From Roseovarius aestuariivivens (GTDB lineage Bacteria > Pseudomonadota > Alphaproteobacteria > Rhodobacterales > Rhodobacteraceae): a stretch of DNA of 64,000 bases. Location: positions 186,001 to 250,000 of the forward strand of contig NZ_SJEY01000005.1 in NCBI RefSeq assembly GCF_004761875.1, in the 5' to 3' direction. The position numbers and the translations under genes are program-made. The notes beneath the pieces are model-generated. The model saw only the letters and a program-made list of their open reading frames with translations. It was not told the origin of the DNA and ran no database searches. Below are positions 53,092-61,180 of the stretch, in pieces (positions within the stretch are counted from its first letter, which is position 1; every line of letters begins with the position of its first letter).

Positions 53092-53829
53092 TCACAGCAT
53101 CGCCATGCCCCCGTTCACGTGCAGAGTGGTGCCCGTGACATACCCCGCCTCGGGACTGGCTAGATAGAGGACGGCGGCTGCGATTTCCTCGGGCGTGCCC
53201 ATACGCGCCGCCGGAATCTGGGACGATATCTTGTCTTTCTGCTCATCGCTCAGCTTGTCTGTCATCGCGGTGGCGATAAACCCGGGCGCGACCGCGTTGG
53301 CCGTGATCCCGCGGGGTGCGACCTCATAAGCTATGGATTTGGTCATTCCCACCATCCCGGCCTTCGAGGCGGCATAATTTGCCTGACCGGCATTACCCGT
53401 GGCGCCTACGACCGAGCTGATATTCACAATCCGCCCCCAGCGTGCCTTCATCATCGGGCGCATAACGCCACGGCACAGCCGCATGGTCGCAGTCAGATTT
53501 ACATCCAGCACGCTCTGCCATTCCTCGTCCGACATCCGCATAAAAATCTGGTCGCGGGTGATGCCGGCGTTGTTGATAAGAATGTCGAGCGCGCCCATCG
53601 CCTCAATGGCCCGCTTCGGCAGCGCGTCGACAGCCTCGGCATCGCCAAGATCGCAGGGCAGCACATGCGCCCGTTCGCCCAAGTCTTCCGCCAGCGCCTT
53701 CAAAGGCTCTTCGCGGGTGCCCGAAAGACCCACCATCGCGCCCGCACCATGCAGCGCCTTGGCGATCGCTCCTCCGATGCCACCAGATGCGCCGGTCACC
53801 AACGCGCATTTTCCCGTCAGATCAAACAT
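53092..53829 (-). CDS. fabG: 3-oxoacyl-ACP reductase
   Basis: 245 residues from ATG 53829. GASGGIGGAIA near 13-23 binds NADPH; Ser, Tyr and Lys of the SDR triad are in NISSVVG and NYAASKAG. It reduces 3-oxoacyl-ACP. The 222 bp to acpP hold no gene, only a short GC-rich hairpin and the presumed acpP promoter. Confidence 0.95.
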   Translation of the reverse strand: MFDLTGKCALVTGASGGIGGAIAKALHGAGAMVGLSGTREEPLKALAEDLGERAHVLPCDLGDAEAVDALPKRAIEAMGALDILINNAGITRDQIFMRMSDEEWQSVLDVNLTATMRLCRGVMRPMMKARWGRIVNISSVVGATGNAGQANYAASKAGMVGMTKSIAYEVAPRGITANAVAPGFIATAMTDKLSDEQKDKISSQIPAARMGTPEEIAAAVLYLASPEAGYVTGTTLHVNGGMAML

Positions 53830-53907
53830 CCCGCTCTCTCCTCTTTTGCGCGTCAAATTTCCTGAAACGAAATTTGACAAGACTTTCCGAATTTTCTTGG
53901 TCCCGGC

Positions 53908-54852
53908 TCAGTTTGCCGCGACAGCCTCCATCGCTGCCTTGACGTCGTCCGGCGTGCCTACCGCCCGAGTGGCGATATCGCGATCGATGCGCCGCACCAT
54001 GCCCGACAACGCCTTTCCGGCGCCGATCTCCCAGATCTCTGTCACGCCTTGCGCGCTCATATAGGTCACCGACTCACGCCAGCGTACCGCGCCCGTCACC
54101 TGGTCGACCAGAAGACGACGGATCGTGTCGGGATCGCTCACCGCCTCGGCGACCACATTGGCCACCACCGGCACGGCCGGTGTTTTGATCTCCACCCCGT
54201 CGAGGGCCTCCTGCATCGCCTCGGCGGCGGGCTGCATCATGACACAATGAAAGGGCGCACTGACGGGAAGCAGCATGGCCCGCTTGGCGCCCTTCTCCTT
54301 GGCCAGTTCCACGGCCCGCGCCACCGCGGTGGCCTCTCCCGACACGACAACCTGCGCGGGATCGTTGTCGTTGGCCGCCTGGCAGATACCGTCCTTCGAC
54401 GCCTCGTCGGCCAGTGCGCGCACGGCCTCCAGATCAAGACCCAGGATCGCCGCCATGGCGCCCTCACCCACAGGTACCGCGCTCTGCATCGCCCGACCCC
54501 GCACTCGCAAAAGCCGCGCACAATCCGCAACGCTCAGCGCCCCGGCCGTGGCCAGCGCTGAATATTCGCCAAGACTGTGGCCGGCCACCATCGCCGCCGC
54601 AGTGATCTCGATCCCCTCGGCCTCGAGCGCCCGCATGGCCGCAAGCGACGTGGTCATCAGCGCCGGCTGCGCGTTCTCCGTCAAGGTTAGCGTGTCCTGC
54701 TCGCCCTCCCAGATAAGCCCGCTCAAGCTTTCGCCCAGCGCTGCGTCGACCTCGTCGAAAACTGCTTGCGCAGCCGGATAAGCCTCAGCCAGCGCCCGGC
54801 CCATCCCGATGGTCTGCGCGCCTTGCCCGGGGAATACGAATGCCTTGCTCAT
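53908..54852 (-). CDS. fabD: Malonyl-CoA:ACP transacylase
   Basis: 314 residues from ATG 54852. FPGQGAQ at 6-12, the catalytic Ser in GHSLGEYSA (near 91) and His in SAPFHCVMM (near 200) form the active site. It loads malonyl onto ACP. First gene of the fab cluster. Confidence 0.95.
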   Translation of the reverse strand: MSKAFVFPGQGAQTIGMGRALAEAYPAAQAVFDEVDAALGESLSGLIWEGEQDTLTLTENAQPALMTTSLAAMRALEAEGIEITAAAMVAGHSLGEYSALATAGALSVADCARLLRVRGRAMQSAVPVGEGAMAAILGLDLEAVRALADEASKDGICQAANDNDPAQVVVSGEATAVARAVELAKEKGAKRAMLLPVSAPFHCVMMQPAAEAMQEALDGVEIKTPAVPVVANVVAEAVSDPDTIRRLLVDQVTGAVRWRESVTYMSAQGVTEIWEIGAGKALSGMVRRIDRDIATRAVGTPDDVKAAMEAVAAN

Positions 54853-55026
54853 TTGGGTGATGTCCTCCCTGACGTCTGGCCCCCGATAGCGCGACAGGCC
54901 GCGCGGCGCAACGGGCAAGACGGTTGGGCGCGGCAGCCCCGCACCCTGACTGTGCAGCATTTGCAATTGCAGGCAGAGCCGCGTCCGCTACCTATCTCCC
55001 TGAGCACGCTTGCACAGGAGCCTTCC

Positions 55027-56277
55027 ATGCCTCTGATAAATTCGCGCACCGCATACGGGTCCGTGACCAAAACGTTTCACTGGCTGATTGCGGTCTTCAT
55101 TCTTGTCAACCTGCCCCTGGGTCTTGTCGCCAATGAGATGGCGCATGCCATCCGCGACCCGGCCATCGAAACGAGCGATGCTTACATCTCACGCACCGCG
55201 TTGCTCTTTTCGCTGCACAAAACGATGGGGCTCGCTGTCTTCTTCTTTGCGCTTGGCCGGATCCTCTGGGCGCTCTCGCAGCCCAAGCCAGCGCTTCTCA
55301 ACGGCGACAAACCGCTCGAGGCCCATGCGGCCGAAACCGTGCACTGGCTGCTTTACGGCTCGCTGGTAATCGTGCCGCTATCGGGTTGGATCCACCACGC
55401 CGCCGTCTCTGGTTACGCGCCCATCTGGTGGCCCTTCGGACAGGGCCTTCCTTTCGTGCCGAAGGACGAAAGCATCGCAGAAACCTTCGCCGGGCTGCAT
55501 CATCTGTCCAAGAACGTTCTGATCGCGGCTCTTCTCTTGCACGTGGCGGGCGCGCTCAAGCACCATGTCATCGACAAGGATGCCACACTGCGGCGAATGT
55601 TGCCGGGCCGGCTTTCGGCGGAACCGACCAGCGCGCAGCCGCGCCACATCTGGCCTTTTCTGGCCGCCGTGGTGATCTGGATGTCGGTTCTTGGCGCCAG
55701 CACCGTACAGGCGGTCATTGTAGAAGACCCCGCGACGCAAACCGCGGCGGAAGATGAGGCGCAGCTGGCCGAGGAAGAGGACGCCGCAAGCGCCACAGCG
55801 GCAAGTGTCGAAAACGGCTGGACCGTGACCGATGGCGCGCTTGGCATCACGATCCGACAGATGGGGTCGGACACCGCCGGCGCGTTCTCGGACTGGTCCG
55901 CCGAGATTGTCTACGACGAGGCCACCGGCACCGGCCAGGTCGACGTGACGGTCACGATCTCCTCGCTGACGCTTGGATCCGTCACGGATCAGGCGATGGG
56001 TCCTGACTATTTCGACACCGCCAACCATCCGCGCGCCAGTTTCAGCGCCGATATCCGTCAGGGCGATAATGGCCATGTCGCCGCCGGGACTTTGACAATC
56101 AAGGGCAACTCCGCCCCTGTCGAATTGCCGTTCGCGCTAACCATCGACGGCGATACAGCTCGGGCCGAGGGCAACATGACGGTCGACCGGCGCAACTTCG
56201 GCATTGGCGCAGAAGGCGAAGACAATGTAGGGGCTTCCGTCGGTATCTCGTTCGATCTTACCGCGACACGGCAATAA
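55027..56277 (+). CDS. Cytochrome b561 domain fused to YceI domain
   Basis: 416 residues from ATG 55027 with a CAGGAG site. Four membrane helices with paired His (TFHWLIAV near 19, HKTMGLAVFF near 65, HHAAVSG near 122, LHVAGALKHH near 175) give a di-haem b561. A fifth helix near 210, an Ala/Glu-rich linker (about 235-262) and a periplasmic YceI lipocalin-like domain (about 265-416) follow. YceI binds polyisoprenoids, so the fusion may pass electrons to a quinone-like ligand. Confidence 0.9.
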   Translation: MPLINSRTAYGSVTKTFHWLIAVFILVNLPLGLVANEMAHAIRDPAIETSDAYISRTALLFSLHKTMGLAVFFFALGRILWALSQPKPALLNGDKPLEAHAAETVHWLLYGSLVIVPLSGWIHHAAVSGYAPIWWPFGQGLPFVPKDESIAETFAGLHHLSKNVLIAALLLHVAGALKHHVIDKDATLRRMLPGRLSAEPTSAQPRHIWPFLAAVVIWMSVLGASTVQAVIVEDPATQTAAEDEAQLAEEEDAASATAASVENGWTVTDGALGITIRQMGSDTAGAFSDWSAEIVYDEATGTGQVDVTVTISSLTLGSVTDQAMGPDYFDTANHPRASFSADIRQGDNGHVAAGTLTIKGNSAPVELPFALTIDGDTARAEGNMTVDRRNFGIGAEGEDNVGASVGISFDLTATRQ

Positions 56278-56302
56278 GCGCAGCCGCGTCACGTTTCGGC
56301 AC

Positions 56303-56337
56303 AAAAAAGGGCCTGCCATGCCGGCAGGCCCTTTTTC
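56303..56337. terminator. Bidirectional terminator between the b561-YceI gene and yceI
   Basis: AAAAAGGGCCTGCC pairs with GGCAGGCCCTTTTT over a 5-base loop; T-runs on both strands serve both convergent genes. Confidence 0.92.
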
Positions 56338-56354
56338 GTTAGGCAGGTCTCGGG

Positions 56355-56927
56355 TCAGTCCGCCTTGGACGCCTCGATCGAGATCATGACCTCGACCTCA
56401 TCGCTGACGGCGGGCACAGCGTACCCAAGGTTGAAATCCGAGCGCATCAGCGTCGTCGTCGCGTCGAACCCGGCCCAGGTCTTGCCGGCCATCGGTTGCT
56501 CGCCCGCCTTGTTAAGCGTGGCGTCGAGGACGACGGACTTGGTGACATCATTCATGGTCAGGTCACCGGTGATCTTGGCGGTGCTCTCGCCGGTCACCTC
56601 GATGCCGGTCGAGGTGAAGGTGATCATGTCCCCCTCTTCGGCGCCGAAGAAATCATCGCCCATGAAATGCTCGAACCGCTTTTCCCACCCGGTAAACAGC
56701 GACATGACGGGCATCGACACGCTGACCGAGGAATTGGCCGGGTCCGCTTGATCGAACATGATCTCTCCGTAGAACCCGGAGAACATGTTGTAGGTCGTGG
56801 AAAAGCCAAGATGGTCATAAGAAAAGAGCACCTGGCTGTGGCTCGCGTCGAGCACGTATTTCTCGGGCTCGGCCATTGCGGCGGCCGCGGCGAAGGTCAT
56901 TGCTGTGACGAGGGCGAAACGTTTCAT
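56355..56927 (-). CDS. YceI family periplasmic protein
   Basis: 190 residues with a signal peptide (about 1-19, cleaved near AMA), then the eight-stranded YceI lipocalin-like barrel (YVLDASHSQVLFSYDHLG near 25). It stands next to a b561-fused YceI domain, so two YceI versions act in the same compartment. RBS GGAG upstream. Confidence 0.9.
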   Translation of the reverse strand: MKRFALVTAMTFAAAAAMAEPEKYVLDASHSQVLFSYDHLGFSTTYNMFSGFYGEIMFDQADPANSSVSVSMPVMSLFTGWEKRFEHFMGDDFFGAEEGDMITFTSTGIEVTGESTAKITGDLTMNDVTKSVVLDATLNKAGEQPMAGKTWAGFDATTTLMRSDFNLGYAVPAVSDEVEVMISIEASKAD

Positions 56928-57048
56928 CTGTCAACTCCTACTGGTTGATTGGAACTTGCACCACGATAGATGGCGCATCCCCCTTCAGGAGCAAGCCAGC
57001 GAAAGCGAACAGACCCTGTTGAGCGGTGAACAGCCGCGCAACGACGCC

Positions 57049-57378
57049 CTAGCGGTGGCGCAATACCGACCGACCGCGTGCGTCGTATTCCCGCACGCGC
57101 GGTCCGTGCCGGTCCGGCGCGATATGAACATCCGCTTTTGGCGCATTCTTACGCGCATGCAGCACGTAGGCACCCCACCCCAGCAGTAGCAACGAAGCAC
57201 AAAGTTTCGCCAGCTGCGCAGCCGGATCGGACGATGGCACCAGCCACAGACCAAGGCCCGCCATGCAAAGCCCCGTTCCGGCGCATCCCATGGCCAGGCG
57301 CGCCAGCGCCGAGCGCGGTGCGCCCTGCGGGGCGGCGGTCTCGTGTGCGGTTTTGCGGTGATCGGGAAACGCTACCAT
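57049..57378 (-). CDS. Hypothetical protein with two membrane helices
   Basis: 109 residues from ATG 57378, with GAGGGC before it. Helices at about 33-52 and 58-75 and a basic hydrophilic C-terminal tail (KADVHIAPDRHGPRVREYD). No known family recognised. It stands alone between yceI and rpsF. Confidence 0.55.
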   Translation of the reverse strand: MVAFPDHRKTAHETAAPQGAPRSALARLAMGCAGTGLCMAGLGLWLVPSSDPAAQLAKLCASLLLLGWGAYVLHARKNAPKADVHIAPDRHGPRVREYDARGRSVLRHR

Positions 57379-57578
57379 GTCTATGCCCTCATTCCTGCCT
57401 TTTAATTGTTTCCAGATTCGCAACGGACTGGGGCGGAATTGGGGCCAATGCGGGGCATGGCACGGGCCGAGGCGGGACGATTGCGCGGCACGGCTTTCAC
57501 CCTTGCGGCACAGGGCGTTCCATCCTATACGAGCGCTTCCTTTCGCACGACGTTATGAACCGCGCAGTCTCTCGTGGA

Positions 57579-57605
57579 CGGGCCGCGAAAGGATCAACCG
57601 GCCCG
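57579..57605 (+). promoter_or_regulatory. Possible leader hairpin before rpsF
   Basis: CGGGCCG (57579-57585) pairs with CGGCCCG (57599-57605) over 13 bases, 36 bases before the rpsF ATG. S6:S18 autoregulatory leaders occur in many bacteria; whether this one has the CCG-containing binding motif is not clear. Confidence 0.3.
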
Positions 57606-57640
57606 CCTTTGAAATGCGCCTTGAAAGAAGTGGACTCAAC

Positions 57641-57997
57641 ATGCCGCTCTACGAGCATGTCTTTATCTCGCGCCAGGACCTGTCCAACACACAGGCCGAA
57701 GGGCTCATCGAACATTTCAGCTCCATTCTCACCGACAACGGCGGCAAGCTCGTCGATAGCGAGTACTGGGGCGTCAAGACGATGGCCTACAAGATCAACA
57801 AGAACCGCAAGGGCCACTATGCCTTCCTTCGCACCGACGCGCCTTCCGAGGCAGTGCAGGAAATGGAACGCTTGATGCGACTGCATGACGACGTGATGCG
57901 CGTGCTGACCATCAAGGTCGACGAACATCAGGAAGGACCCTCGGTCCAGATGCAGAAACGCGACGAACGCGGCGACCGTCGCGAGCGCCGTTCGTGA
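57641..57997 (+). CDS. rpsF: 30S ribosomal protein S6
   Basis: 118 residues from ATG 57641. MPLYEHVFISRQDLS start and the GVKTMAYKINKNRKGHY region are the S6 pattern. It binds S18 in the 30S platform. First of rpsF-rpsR-rplI. Confidence 0.97.
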   Translation: MPLYEHVFISRQDLSNTQAEGLIEHFSSILTDNGGKLVDSEYWGVKTMAYKINKNRKGHYAFLRTDAPSEAVQEMERLMRLHDDVMRVLTIKVDEHQEGPSVQMQKRDERGDRRERRS

Positions 57998-58025
57998 TCA
58001 ACGCCTGAAGAAAGGACACTAAACC

Positions 58026-58253
58026 ATGGCCGCAAAACCATTTTTCCGTCGCCGCAAGGTCTGCCCCTTCTCGGGCGATGACGCACCTGCGATCGACTAC
58101 AAGGACACGAAACTGCTGCAGCGCTACATTTCCGAGCGCGGCAAGATCGTTCCGTCGCGCATCACCGCCGTCTCGGCAAAAAAGCAGCGTGAACTGGCCC
58201 GCGCCATCAAGCGCGCCCGCTTTCTCGCCCTGCTGCCCTACGCCGTGAAATAA
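58026..58253 (+). CDS. rpsR: 30S ribosomal protein S18
   Basis: 75 residues, basic, with the RRKVCPF start and [29 protein letters not shown] core (split for length). Separated from rpsF by 28 bp and from rplI by 12 bp. Confidence 0.97.
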   Translation: MAAKPFFRRRKVCPFSGDDAPAIDYKDTKLLQRYISERGKIVPSRITAVSAKKQRELARAIKRARFLALLPYAVK

Positions 58254-58265
58254 GGAGAAAGACCC

Positions 58266-58910
58266 ATGCAAGTCATCCTTCTCGAACGCGTGGCCAAGCT
58301 TGGCCAGATGGGCGATGTGGTTGAGGTGAAGCCTGGCTTCGCCCGCAACTACCTGCTGCTGCAGGGCAAGGCCCTGACCGCATCGAAAGAGAACATCGAA
58401 TCCTTCGAGGCGCGCAAAGCGCAGCTCGAAGCTCGCAATCTCGAAACCAAGAAAGAGGCCGAGGCTCTGGCCGCGCGTCTCGATGGTCAGAAATTCGTGG
58501 TGATTCGCCAGGCCTCCGATGGCGGCAACCTTTATGGTTCGGTCTCGACCCGTGATGCCGCCATGGTAGCCACCGAAGAAGGCTTCTCGATCGACCGCAA
58601 GCAGGTCCTGATCCGTCAGCCGATCAAGACACTCGGCCTGCACGAGGTCGAGGTGCACCTGCACCCCGAGGTCGAAGCGCTGATCACGCTTAACGTCGCC
58701 CGCTCGCCCGAAGAGGCCGAGCTTCAGGCGTCGGGCCGCACCATTCAGGACGTGGCCGCCGAAGAAGAGGAAGCCGCCGATTACGAGATCGCCGAGCTTT
58801 TCGAGGATATCGGCGCCGCAGCGTCCGACGACGAGCATCTCGCCGAAACTGTCGAGGAAGTTCTGCCCGAGGACAATGCCGAAGCCTCCGAAGGCGACGA
58901 CGACAAGTAA
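58266..58910 (+). CDS. rplI: 50S ribosomal protein L9
   Basis: 214 residues: N-terminal rRNA-binding [19 protein letters not shown] domain, long connecting helix and C-terminal domain, then a roughly 60-residue acidic tail (from about 155) that E. coli L9 lacks. Such acidic tails are known in alphaproteobacterial L9. Confidence 0.96.
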   Translation: MQVILLERVAKLGQMGDVVEVKPGFARNYLLLQGKALTASKENIESFEARKAQLEARNLETKKEAEALAARLDGQKFVVIRQASDGGNLYGSVSTRDAAMVATEEGFSIDRKQVLIRQPIKTLGLHEVEVHLHPEVEALITLNVARSPEEAELQASGRTIQDVAAEEEEAADYEIAELFEDIGAAASDDEHLAETVEEVLPEDNAEASEGDDDK

Positions 58911-58939
58911 GCGAAGCGAAAGCTTCAGACAGAACTACA

Positions 58940-58970
58940 AAGGGCCGCGCCGCGTGCGCGGCCTTTTTTT
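58940..58970 (+). terminator. Intrinsic terminator after rplI
   Basis: GGCCGCGC pairs with GCGCGGCC over 5 bases and is followed by seven T. Confidence 0.92.
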
Positions 58971-59010
58971 GTGCGCTGCGGCGGATTAGCCGTCCAAGCT
59001 GTCTCTTTTG

Positions 59011-59016
59011 TATAAT
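59011..59016 (+). promoter_or_regulatory. Candidate -10 box TATAAT of the quorum-sensing unit
   Basis: A consensus TATAAT in an AT-rich patch 55 bases before the XRE-type ATG; no convincing -35 at 17 bases. Confidence 0.45.
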
Positions 59017-59043
59017 TGTTTTTCGCTGAAATCGCCGATAAGT

Positions 59044-59055
59044 TGAAGATTGGGG
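59044..59055 (+). repeat. 12-mer TGAAGATTGGGG, copy 1 (leader of the XRE gene)
   Basis: The same 12 bases occur again at 60229-60240 in the luxI leader, in both cases shortly before the start codon (15 and 12 bases). Shared leader element. Confidence 0.6.
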
Positions 59056-59070
59056 TGAGAAAGGACATTT

Positions 59071-59439
59071 ATGCAGACGATAGACCAAGCCATCGGCGCA
59101 CGGATCCGAACGTTCCGAAAAGCCCTTGGCCTTAGCCAGAAAGACCTCGCCGAACGGATTGGCGTGACGTTTCAGCAGGTGCAAAAATACGAATCCGGCA
59201 CCAACCGGATCGCCGCGTCCCGGTTGTGGCGCATCGCCGATACGCTCGGCGTTTCGGTCGTGCGGCTTTTCGAGGAACTCGATGCGCGCCCGCATGTTGA
59301 CACCAATGATCTGGAGATGCTCGATCTCTTTCATCGCCTGCCAACCCCGGCTCGGAAACAAGCCTTGTTCCAGATGCGCGCGCTGGTGGCGCGTCACAGT
59401 CAGCCCCGCGCACATTTGGAGGTCCAAAACGAGAAATGA
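59071..59439 (+). CDS. XRE family HTH regulator
   Basis: 122 residues. An N-terminal HTH_3 (about 10-64, LSQKDLAERIGVTFQQVQKYE) is followed by a helical C-terminal part without a known ligand domain. AGAAAGGAC site before the ATG. It overlaps luxR by 4 bases, so the two are co-translated and it probably co-regulates the quorum-sensing module. Confidence 0.88.
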   Translation: MQTIDQAIGARIRTFRKALGLSQKDLAERIGVTFQQVQKYESGTNRIAASRLWRIADTLGVSVVRLFEELDARPHVDTNDLEMLDLFHRLPTPARKQALFQMRALVARHSQPRAHLEVQNEK

Positions 59440-60149
59440 AACCCGGCATGCAGCTTATTGATCTGGCGGATACGCCCGGCGAAGAGCCGGATTTCCTCGC
59501 CCAGCTGCACGGGGTCTGCAACACGCTCGGGCTGGAATACGCGTCCTACGCCTCTGCCAATCCGATTTCCGGAAAGATCCACGCCTTCACCACCTACCCG
59601 GATGCGTGGAAAGACCACTACATGGCGCAAAGCCTGCATCTTGTGGATCCGACTCTGCGCGCCGCCGCGCGCTCCATCGCCCCGGTCGATTGGCGTCGTC
59701 TGGAACATGACAACAGTTTTCGCGACGTGTTTGGCCCGGCACGTGACTTCAACCTCCCGGATACGGGCCTGACCATTCCGGTTCGCGGCCCTATGGGCGA
59801 TATCGGTCTTTTCAGCGTGACCGCCACCGTCGCACCCGACGCGTGGCGTCGCCTGACCGGTCCCATCATGGGACAACTTCAGACCGCCGCAGTCCACCTG
59901 CACGACACGGTCATGCATTCTGACGCACTCACCCGCATCCTGCGCCAGCCGCATCTGTCGACCCGCGAACAGGAAGTGCTGCAATGGGTTGCCGCCGGCA
60001 AATCCCAACAGGATATCGGCGATATCCTGTCGATCTCGTCTCGTACGGTCGAGGTACATCTGCGTTCGGCCCGCGAAAAACTCTGCACCCTGACCACCGC
60101 GCAGGCGGTCGGCCGCGCCGTAAGTCTCGGGCTGATCCAGCCGCGCTAA
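59436..60149 (+). CDS. LuxR family quorum-sensing regulator
   Basis: 237 residues. The autoinducer domain keeps the key residues Trp58, Tyr62, Asp71, Pro72, Trp86 and Gly111 at nearly TraR positions. The C-terminal LuxR HTH (about 172-232) has LSTREQEVLQWVAAGKS and a TVEVHL recognition helix. It should bind an acyl-homoserine lactone made by the downstream synthase and control transcription. Confidence 0.93.
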   Translation: MKPGMQLIDLADTPGEEPDFLAQLHGVCNTLGLEYASYASANPISGKIHAFTTYPDAWKDHYMAQSLHLVDPTLRAAARSIAPVDWRRLEHDNSFRDVFGPARDFNLPDTGLTIPVRGPMGDIGLFSVTATVAPDAWRRLTGPIMGQLQTAAVHLHDTVMHSDALTRILRQPHLSTREQEVLQWVAAGKSQQDIGDILSISSRTVEVHLRSAREKLCTLTTAQAVGRAVSLGLIQPR

Positions 60150-60159
60150 AGCTTTAGCG
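60144..60159. promoter_or_regulatory. Palindrome 1 CGCTAAAGCTTTAGCG over the luxR stop
   Basis: Perfect 16-bp palindrome with centre at 60151.5, overlapping the TAA. Candidate LuxR-type binding site, or a small hairpin; the sequence after it is GTTTACC. Confidence 0.55.
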
Positions 60160-60193
60160 GTTTACCCGCCCCATCTACGGGATTTCCCTAATT

Positions 60194-60209
60194 ATCCTAA
60201 ATTTAGGAT
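60194..60209. promoter_or_regulatory. Palindrome 2 ATCCTAAATTTAGGAT before luxI (candidate lux box)
   Basis: Perfect 16-bp palindrome with centre at 60201.5, exactly 50 bp from palindrome 1, 43 bases before the luxI ATG. Both share a CTAAA...TTTAG frame. A LuxR-type operator positioned near the -35 region of luxI is the likely role. Confidence 0.7.
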
Positions 60210-60228
60210 CTTGGTAGCCTGTCTCCAG

Positions 60229-60240
60229 TGAAGATTGGGG
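60229..60240 (+). repeat. 12-mer TGAAGATTGGGG, copy 2 (luxI leader)
   Basis: Exact repeat of 59044-59055; it contains the start of the ribosome-binding stretch GGGGAAGG. Confidence 0.6.
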
Positions 60241-60252
60241 AAGGAACTCACC

Positions 60253-61047
60253 ATGATACTGATAGTAGACGCCTTGAACAGGCACCGGTTCGAGCCCTTG
60301 CTCGACCAGATGTTCCAGCTGCGTGCACGGGTATTCCGTGACCGCATGGGCTGGGACGTGACCGTGAAAGACGGCCGTGAATCCGACTTGTTCGACGAGC
60401 TTGACCCGGCCTACGTGCTCGCGCTCGACGACGACTACCAGGTCATCGGCTGCGCACGCCTTTTGCAGACCACGGGTCCGCACATGCTGTCGGACGTGTT
60501 TCAGGCTATCCTCGACGGCGAACCGCCGTTGCGCAGCGCGACAATGTGGGAATCCACCCGGTTTTGCGTCGACCGCGAGGCGCTCGCCGGCGGACGGGGG
60601 CGGCACACCGTGGCGCGCACCACCACCGAATTGATGTGCGGAATCCTGGAATACGCTCAGGCCGCCGGCATTTCCGACATCATCACGGTGATCGACCCGG
60701 TGATGGACCGTATCCTGCACCGCTCGGACAATGCGCCCTATGACTACGTGGGCCGCACCGCCGACATGGGCAAGGTCCGGGCGCTCGCCGCATTGATCGA
60801 TACCTCGCAAGAAAGGATCGACCGCGTGCGTGCCTTTGCCGGGATCGATGGCGACATATTCGCCATCGAGGAAGAGGTGGCAAATGTCATCGCCCCGCCG
60901 ATTGGTCTGCCCGGCGACGCGTATCTGCGTGAATACTGCCACCAGCAGATTGCCAGCGCCAACAGCCTGCGCGAACGCAATGCGGCAATCGCGCTGCAAA
61001 AGGCGCTGTCGGGCCTGCATAGCCCCGCGCGCAGCTTCGACGCGTGA
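60253..61047 (+). CDS. Acyl-homoserine-lactone synthase (LuxI family)
   Basis: 264 residues from ATG 60253 (a start at 60235 is less likely because the GGGGAAGGAA ribosome site lies within it). All eight usual LuxI residues are at canonical positions: Arg24, Phe28, Trp34, Asp45, Asp48, Arg69, Glu100, Arg103. It makes an AHL from SAM and acyl-ACP; the chain length cannot be read from the sequence. The 50-residue C-terminal extension exceeds standard LuxI (about 210). Confidence 0.95.
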   Translation: MILIVDALNRHRFEPLLDQMFQLRARVFRDRMGWDVTVKDGRESDLFDELDPAYVLALDDDYQVIGCARLLQTTGPHMLSDVFQAILDGEPPLRSATMWESTRFCVDREALAGGRGRHTVARTTTELMCGILEYAQAAGISDIITVIDPVMDRILHRSDNAPYDYVGRTADMGKVRALAALIDTSQERIDRVRAFAGIDGDIFAIEEEVANVIAPPIGLPGDAYLREYCHQQIASANSLRERNAAIALQKALSGLHSPARSFDA

Positions 61048-61128
61048 CGCCTTTGGTAAGCCCGCGACTCGCCCCGCTCCCCAGCGCCGGTCTTCCCTGA
61101 ACAAACGGGCCGGCAGGCGAGAAACGGC

Positions 61129-61160
61129 AAGGGCCGCCTTTTTCAAGGCGGCCCTTTTTT
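61129..61160 (+). terminator. Intrinsic terminator after luxI
   Basis: AAGGGCCGCCTT pairs with AAGGCGGCCCTT over a TTTC loop and ends in TTTT. Confidence 0.9.
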
Positions 61161-61180
61161 AATCTTGAGCGGTTCCAGGA

